This document shows positions 59,777 to 64,000 of a stretch of DNA of 64,000 nt, one piece after another. Both the position numbers and the translations under genes were made by a program. How positions within the stretch are numbered: position 1 is the first letter of the stretch; each line of letters begins with the position of its first letter. Source of the stretch: Paenibacillus uliginis N3/975 (lineage in GTDB: Bacteria; Bacillota; Bacilli; Paenibacillales; Paenibacillaceae); NCBI RefSeq assembly GCF_900177425.1, contig NZ_LT840184.1:1267487-1331486 (forward strand), written 5' to 3'. The notes under the pieces were generated by a model. That model was not told where the DNA came from. It was given only the letters and a program-made list of their open reading frames with translations, and did not search any database.

Positions 59777-60655
59777 ATGGGCGCACAAACAACAGGTGAA
59801 AAAGTATTCAGCGTTATTAATACGCTGCTGATGCTGCTTCTTTGTTTCGTTACGTTATACCCGTTTTTGTATGTTCTGTTTGCCTCCTTAAGTGAGGCAT
59901 CGAGTTTTATTCAACACCGGGGCATGCTGCTGAAGCCGCTCGGATTCAACCTGGAAGCATACAAAGCGGTTTTCCAAAATCCGATGATTACGAGCGGTTA
60001 CAGGAACACGCTCTTCTACGTGGCGGCCGGAACGGCAATCAATCTGTTGATGACGGCACTTGGGGCATACGTGCTTTCCCGTCGAAATTTGTATTTCAAA
60101 AATGTGATGATGTTCGGGATTGTACTGACGATGGTGTTCAGCGGCGGATTGATTCCGAATTATATTCTGATCAATAAGCTGGGGATGATGAATACACCGT
60201 GGGCTCTGCTGATTCCCGGCGCCATCTCCACCTTTAATATGATCATTATGAGAACCGCTTTTCAGGGAGTGCCGGTTTCCTTGGAAGAGTCGGCTAGAAT
60301 CGATGGAGCCGGGGAACTTACCATTCTGTTTCGAATCGTCATTCCACTGTCTATGCCGGTGATTGCGGTCATGATTTTATGGTATGCGGTTGGACATTGG
60401 AACTCATACTTTTCGGCGCTGGTCTATTTGCGGGACCGTACCATGTATCCGCTGCAGCTGATTTTGCGTGAAATTTTGATTGCCAATTCGACGGACTCGA
60501 TGTCAACGGGCGTCGCAGCGGACGATAAATATGCGATTGGCGAGACGATCAAATATGCAACGATTATCGTTTCCACGCTGCCGATTATTTGCTTGTATCC
60601 TTTCCTGCAAAAATACTTCGTCAAAGGGGTATTGATCGGCGCCATTAAGGAATAA
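59777..60655 (+). CDS. Carbohydrate ABC transporter permease (LplC-like), second importer
   Basis: 292 residues from ATG 59777 (AAGGAGG directly after the LplB stop). Six helices, with TLYPFLYVLFASLSEASSFI, the EAA loop LEESARIDGAGELTILFRIVIPL, and the family ending YPFLQKYFVKGVLIGAIKE. It completes the importer. No ATPase gene is nearby, so a shared MsmX-like ATPase is expected. Confidence 0.92.
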   Translation: MGAQTTGEKVFSVINTLLMLLLCFVTLYPFLYVLFASLSEASSFIQHRGMLLKPLGFNLEAYKAVFQNPMITSGYRNTLFYVAAGTAINLLMTALGAYVLSRRNLYFKNVMMFGIVLTMVFSGGLIPNYILINKLGMMNTPWALLIPGAISTFNMIIMRTAFQGVPVSLEESARIDGAGELTILFRIVIPLSMPVIAVMILWYAVGHWNSYFSALVYLRDRTMYPLQLILREILIANSTDSMSTGVAADDKYAIGETIKYATIIVSTLPIICLYPFLQKYFVKGVLIGAIKE

Positions 60656-60744
60656 AATGGTGTCCACCCCTTACCGATTGCATTATAATGAATTTAAATA
60701 ATCATTTTTACACATTAAATGCATGAAATGGTAGGGGGGGATGC

Positions 60745-63138
60745 TTGTTGAAAAGGCTGCTTCGTCCGCTTGGATTCCGCAATTTGAGAAGTGTATGGAT
60801 GACGATGTTAATCTCCAACCTGGTTCTTCTGCTGATCCCTGTATCGATGGGAGCTTTTCTGTATACCAAAGTGGAAGCAAGCCTGCAAAATGAGGCTAAC
60901 CGTTCTAACCAAGCGATGTTGGAGCAGCTTAAGCTGTCTTTGGACAGCAAACTGAACGAAGTGAAAAAACTTGCCCAGCAGATTGTTTTCGATCCGAAGC
61001 TCGAGTATTTATTAAAGCTGAATGAGGATCAAAACAGCCCGGACCGCTATAAATTTATCGAATTTATGCGAGACACGATGTCCCGGCCGGGCAACATAAC
61101 CAACTTTATATTGGATTATTACGTATACTTCCGCAACAGCGATCTGGTACTGAAGTCCGGTCTGTTGACGGACTCGCATAAATTTTATGATATGTATTAC
61201 AGCTACCAGGGTATGTCATATGAGCAGTGGCGGGAAGGGATGCTGACCAGCTTTCACACGATGGCATATCTGCCTTCGGCTACACTGCTCCGGCGCGCGG
61301 AATATGATCCCATGCAAAGCATCCAGAAAACGCCGCTGAACGTCATTACGTTTACGCAATCTCTCCCCGGACGCGACCGGAGCGACATTACGGGTAGTTT
61401 TGTCATTTTGATCGATGAAAGCCAAATCAAAGCGATGTTTGCCCAGATTGAATCCGCAAGCGACAGTTCGATCTATATCGTTGACGGTGATGGGAGAACC
61501 ATCATGGCATCGGATAAGGAGCCACTCCCTTCGCAGCTTTTGTCACGGATCAACGGGAATGGAGGTCTGTTCAACCAAACCTTGAACGGGGACCCGAAAG
61601 TTATTTCGTATACCCCTTCCCAAGAGGAAGGTTGGAAATATGTTTTAGTTACGCCAAGAAGCGTTTTTATGCAGCAAGTTATTCTGATTAAAAACTGGAC
61701 GATCATTTTGTTTGCCTTATGCCTTACCGTCGGCTTGTCGGCCGCTTTTATCTTTACATACCGAAACTACAGCCCGCTGCGAAGAGCGGTGAACACCATT
61801 CTCAGAGGGAAAAATTGGAGCGGCAAACCGTCTGTAAATGAATACGACTTTATTTTGCAAACCATTGAAGGCTCTCTTCATGAAGAAAAGACGCTGCGTA
61901 GCATGTTGGCCCAGCAAACTCCTGTCATACGTTCCAATTATCTTTCGCGTCTGATCCGGGGACAAATGGACGTGGATACCTCGGAGAAGGGCGGGCAAGC
62001 GCTGATGTTTATGGACATTTCATTTGTAAGCGATTACTTTGCGGTGATCGTTGTCCAGCTTGACAGCATTTTGAGGTTCAACGAGGAGCAAAGCGAGGAG
62101 ATGTGGGCGCTCGCCAGATTTATCGTCTCCAACATCGGCATGGATATCATCCAAGAGCCGCATAAGGCTTTTGCCGTCGAGCTGGACCACGACCGGGTGG
62201 CCTTGCTGAACAACTTTTCGTCGGAACAGCCCGAGAATGCGGAGCAGGTCATCAAGGAGATGTCTGAGTCGCTGAAAAACCTGATCGAGCAGCGGTTCAA
62301 AATTGATATTACCGTGGCCGTCGGTCTTCCGCACGTCGGGGCGAAGAGCGTTGGCGAGAGTTATGCGGAAGCGGTAGCGGCACTTGAATACCGCATCATT
62401 AAAGGCGGAGGGACGATTATCTACTTTCAGGATATTACGAACGTCCACTCGCATTATTACTATCCGATCGACATCGAGGTGCAGCTGATCAATTTCGTCC
62501 GCAGCGGGGACATGGAAAATGTTCTTAAGCTGCTGGACACGATTTACATGATGAACTTTGAGTCAGGCAGCATTACGCCGGAATTCGGCAGATGCCTGTT
62601 CTTTAACATCACAAGCACGTTTTTGAAGATCATCAATTCAACCGGGACGGACCAGCATGATATTTTAGGACGGGATATTGACCTTGTAAAGGATATTTTT
62701 TCGTATGAGACCGCGGAGGGCATGCAGCAGCGCATCAAAAAACTGTATGAATTGCTGACCGAATCGCTTGTCACGGATCGTACCGATCATTGCATTCAGC
62801 TGCTGCAGGATATGGAGCAATTTTTGGAGGAGAATTTCACGGACCCGAATATGGGCCTTGGCATGATGGCCGAACGCTTTGAGATGACGCCTCAATATGT
62901 ATCTACTTTTTACAAAAAGCATAGCGGCATCAACCTTAGCGACTATATTGCCAGAAAAAGAATTGAGCTTGCCAAGCAGCATATGTGCGACAAGGACCTC
63001 ACCAACGCCCGGATCGCGCTGCTTGTCGGATATACAAGCGACGTTGTTTTTATCCGTGCCTTTAAAAAGCTTGAAGGGGTTACGCCGGGCAGGTACCGTG
63101 AGAACATGCTGTCTTATGCTTCCGATGACGTCGGATAA
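60745..63138 (+). CDS. Membrane AraC-type regulator of the GH88/GH29/importer block
   Basis: 797 residues from TTG 60745 (or TTG 60748), after a GGGGGGG ribosome site; an ATG at 60741 is out of frame. Helix 1 is at about 17-40, an extracellular Cache-like sensor runs to about 305, helix 2 is at about 312-335, and a cytoplasmic linker follows. Two AraC HTH units lie at about 690-790 (DPNMGLGMMAERFEMTPQYV, FYKKHSGINLSDYIARKRIE, then GYTSDVVFIRAFKKLEG). It has the same architecture as the protein at 39073. It sits at the end of the operon and likely activates it when its oligosaccharide is present outside the cell. Confidence 0.9.
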   Translation: MLKRLLRPLGFRNLRSVWMTMLISNLVLLLIPVSMGAFLYTKVEASLQNEANRSNQAMLEQLKLSLDSKLNEVKKLAQQIVFDPKLEYLLKLNEDQNSPDRYKFIEFMRDTMSRPGNITNFILDYYVYFRNSDLVLKSGLLTDSHKFYDMYYSYQGMSYEQWREGMLTSFHTMAYLPSATLLRRAEYDPMQSIQKTPLNVITFTQSLPGRDRSDITGSFVILIDESQIKAMFAQIESASDSSIYIVDGDGRTIMASDKEPLPSQLLSRINGNGGLFNQTLNGDPKVISYTPSQEEGWKYVLVTPRSVFMQQVILIKNWTIILFALCLTVGLSAAFIFTYRNYSPLRRAVNTILRGKNWSGKPSVNEYDFILQTIEGSLHEEKTLRSMLAQQTPVIRSNYLSRLIRGQMDVDTSEKGGQALMFMDISFVSDYFAVIVVQLDSILRFNEEQSEEMWALARFIVSNIGMDIIQEPHKAFAVELDHDRVALLNNFSSEQPENAEQVIKEMSESLKNLIEQRFKIDITVAVGLPHVGAKSVGESYAEAVAALEYRIIKGGGTIIYFQDITNVHSHYYYPIDIEVQLINFVRSGDMENVLKLLDTIYMMNFESGSITPEFGRCLFFNITSTFLKIINSTGTDQHDILGRDIDLVKDIFSYETAEGMQQRIKKLYELLTESLVTDRTDHCIQLLQDMEQFLEENFTDPNMGLGMMAERFEMTPQYVSTFYKKHSGINLSDYIARKRIELAKQHMCDKDLTNARIALLVGYTSDVVFIRAFKKLEGVTPGRYRENMLSYASDDVG

Positions 63139-63228
63139 TGGGATGCCATTGTTCTGCTTTGCAGATTCCGGCAATGAGGTGTGGCATCTGCCATTTGGTG
63201 CTAATGTTGCGTTTTTTTCGATCAGCAA

Positions 63229-63289
63229 AAAAAAAAGGAGGCAGTTTCCTTGGGAATTCCCAAAGAAACAGCCTCCTTTTTTGTACCTT
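63229..63289. terminator. Long bidirectional terminator
   Basis: An A-run plus AAGGAGGC (from 63229) pairs with GCCTCCTTTTTT (to 63282), with the inner stem GTTTC...GAAAC and TTGGGAATTCCCAA. It is a long, nearly perfect stem between the convergent AraC-type and rhodanese genes. Confidence 0.85.
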
Positions 63290-63321
63290 GAGAGCCCACG
63301 TCTGAAGCGGGCTCTTTGTTT

Positions 63322-64000
63322 TTATTCCTCTCCCGTTGCAATCGGATTGTCCTCATACGAGATCCAATCGCTCCAGCTGCCCCCGTACAGCTTCACATTC
63401 GTGAAGCCTGCTTCTTCCAGAGCGAGCACGTTCGGGCAAGCAGAGACGCCGGATCCGCAGTACACAATTACATCCTTATCCTTCGGAACGTCGTGGAAGC
63501 GCTGCAGAATTTCCTCGATGCTGATCCAGCGTCCTTGTTCATTCAAAAGCTCTTTCCAAAAGTAATTCACAGCTCCTGGGATGTGACCAGCGACGGGATC
63601 AATGGGCTCCTCGACGCCCTCATAACGGCGTTGTTCCCGGGAATCGATGAGATAAGCCGATCCGTTGTTGATTGCTTGTATGACGTCCTCAACATCCACC
63701 AGCATGGTCTGCTGGATTTCCGGTTCATAACGGACCGGAATGACGACCGGTGTTTCTGCCGTCACCGGGTAACTCGCGTTCTTCCACGCCGAGAACCCTT
63801 GATCCATAATATAAACGTTCTGGTGCCCCGTATATTTCAACATCCACCAAAGCCGGCTGGCTACCATGCCGCTCTGATCATCGTATATGACAACACGTTT
63901 TTCTTTATCGATGCCTGCATGGCCGAGCTTCCCGGCAAATACGTTCATGTCCGGCAAGGGATGGCGTCCGCCATGCGATGAAAGGGGGGATGAGAGGTCT
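63322..64000 (-). CDS. Sulfurtransferase (rhodanese / 3-mercaptopyruvate type), 5' end outside the window
   Basis: About 225 residues are visible. The frame continues past the ATG at 63957 to the edge (reading LSSHGGRHPLPDMNVFAGKLG), so the gene starts outside. The end of the first rhodanese domain (VVIYDDQSGMVASRLWWMLK, GFSAWKNASYPV) is followed by a complete second domain (SAYLIDSREQRRYEG, HIPGAVNYFWKELL) with the active loop CGSGVSAC, whose first Cys accepts the sulfur. It is a cytosolic sulfurtransferase. A dead copy of its last about 45 codons lies at 53738-53880. Confidence 0.9.
   Translation of the reverse strand, partial: DLSSPLSSHGGRHPLPDMNVFAGKLGHAGIDKEKRVVIYDDQSGMVASRLWWMLKYTGHQNVYIMDQGFSAWKNASYPVTAETPVVIPVRYEPEIQQTMLVDVEDVIQAINNGSAYLIDSREQRRYEGVEEPIDPVAGHIPGAVNYFWKELLNEQGRWISIEEILQRFHDVPKDKDVIVYCGSGVSACPNVLALEEAGFTNVKLYGGSWSDWISYEDNPIATGEE

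Noticed and set aside
1..64000. tRNA, rRNA, transposase, integrase, CRISPR array or phage genes
   Set aside because: None could be recognised on either strand, despite several duplication scars that would suggest mobility.

Overview
The window looks like chromosomal DNA of a low-to-mid GC Gram-positive of the Paenibacillus type. The basis is strong AGGAGG-type ribosome sites, frequent TTG/GTG starts, YesM/YesN two-component pairs, LplABC-type sugar importers with large membrane AraC regulators, SLH-domain surface proteins, Fur and CcpA-like sites, and many intrinsic terminators. No rRNA, tRNA, CRISPR array, transposase or phage module was seen.

Layout. 0-3.4 kb: the end of an AgrC-like sensor kinase, its LytTR regulator, a BcrAB-like ABC exporter and a DUF4097 protein. 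3.5-7.8 kb: a YesM/YesN pair divergent from a secreted FMN/FAD reductase; this block sits between the intact DUF4097 gene and a second copy of that gene's 3' end. 8.1-15.9 kb: DegV, a membrane J-like protein, YitT, KDPG aldolase and KDG kinase, a 27-residue holin-like toxin ORF too short for normal gene calling, a GntR/LacI-type regulator and a copper-amine-oxidase-N-like protein. 16.0-19.3 kb: a lipase-first candidate type VII secretion toxin, a WXG-like helical partner, and one intact plus three decayed DUF1433-like lipoprotein genes. 19.4-31.8 kb: DUF2062, PadR/HAAS/DUF4825, an MFS transporter, FabV, a ROK-asparaginase-aminopeptidase-CutC operon, a MORN protein, a second YitT behind a leader terminator, and a chemoreceptor fragment. 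31.9-38.9 kb: a Fur-controlled Btr/FeuA pair between a MerR gene and a remnant of a MerR gene, a MarR/flavodoxin-like pair, and an alpha/beta-hydrolase whose promoter looks like a target of the same MerR protein.

39-63 kb is glycan-related. A GC-richer AraC/LplABC importer block comes first. Next is a four-gene operon of cohesin, dockerin, SLH, CBM-like and beta-propeller proteins, which together could form a cell-surface scaffold with no recognised catalytic domain. Then come GH88, a frameshifted GH29 fucosidase and a second LplABC importer with its own AraC regulator. This last block lies between a dead 3' fragment of a rhodanese gene and the intact rhodanese gene at the right edge.

Main points: (1) a candidate reverse-orientation T7SS lipase toxin locus with a decaying immunity array; (2) a self-contained cohesin/dockerin scaffold operon; (3) an unannotated type I-like toxin; (4) three accessory cassettes each bounded by a partial duplicate of a neighbouring gene; (5) a small MerR regulon visible from 19-bp-spacer promoters. 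Gene family calls come from reading motifs; no database search was run.
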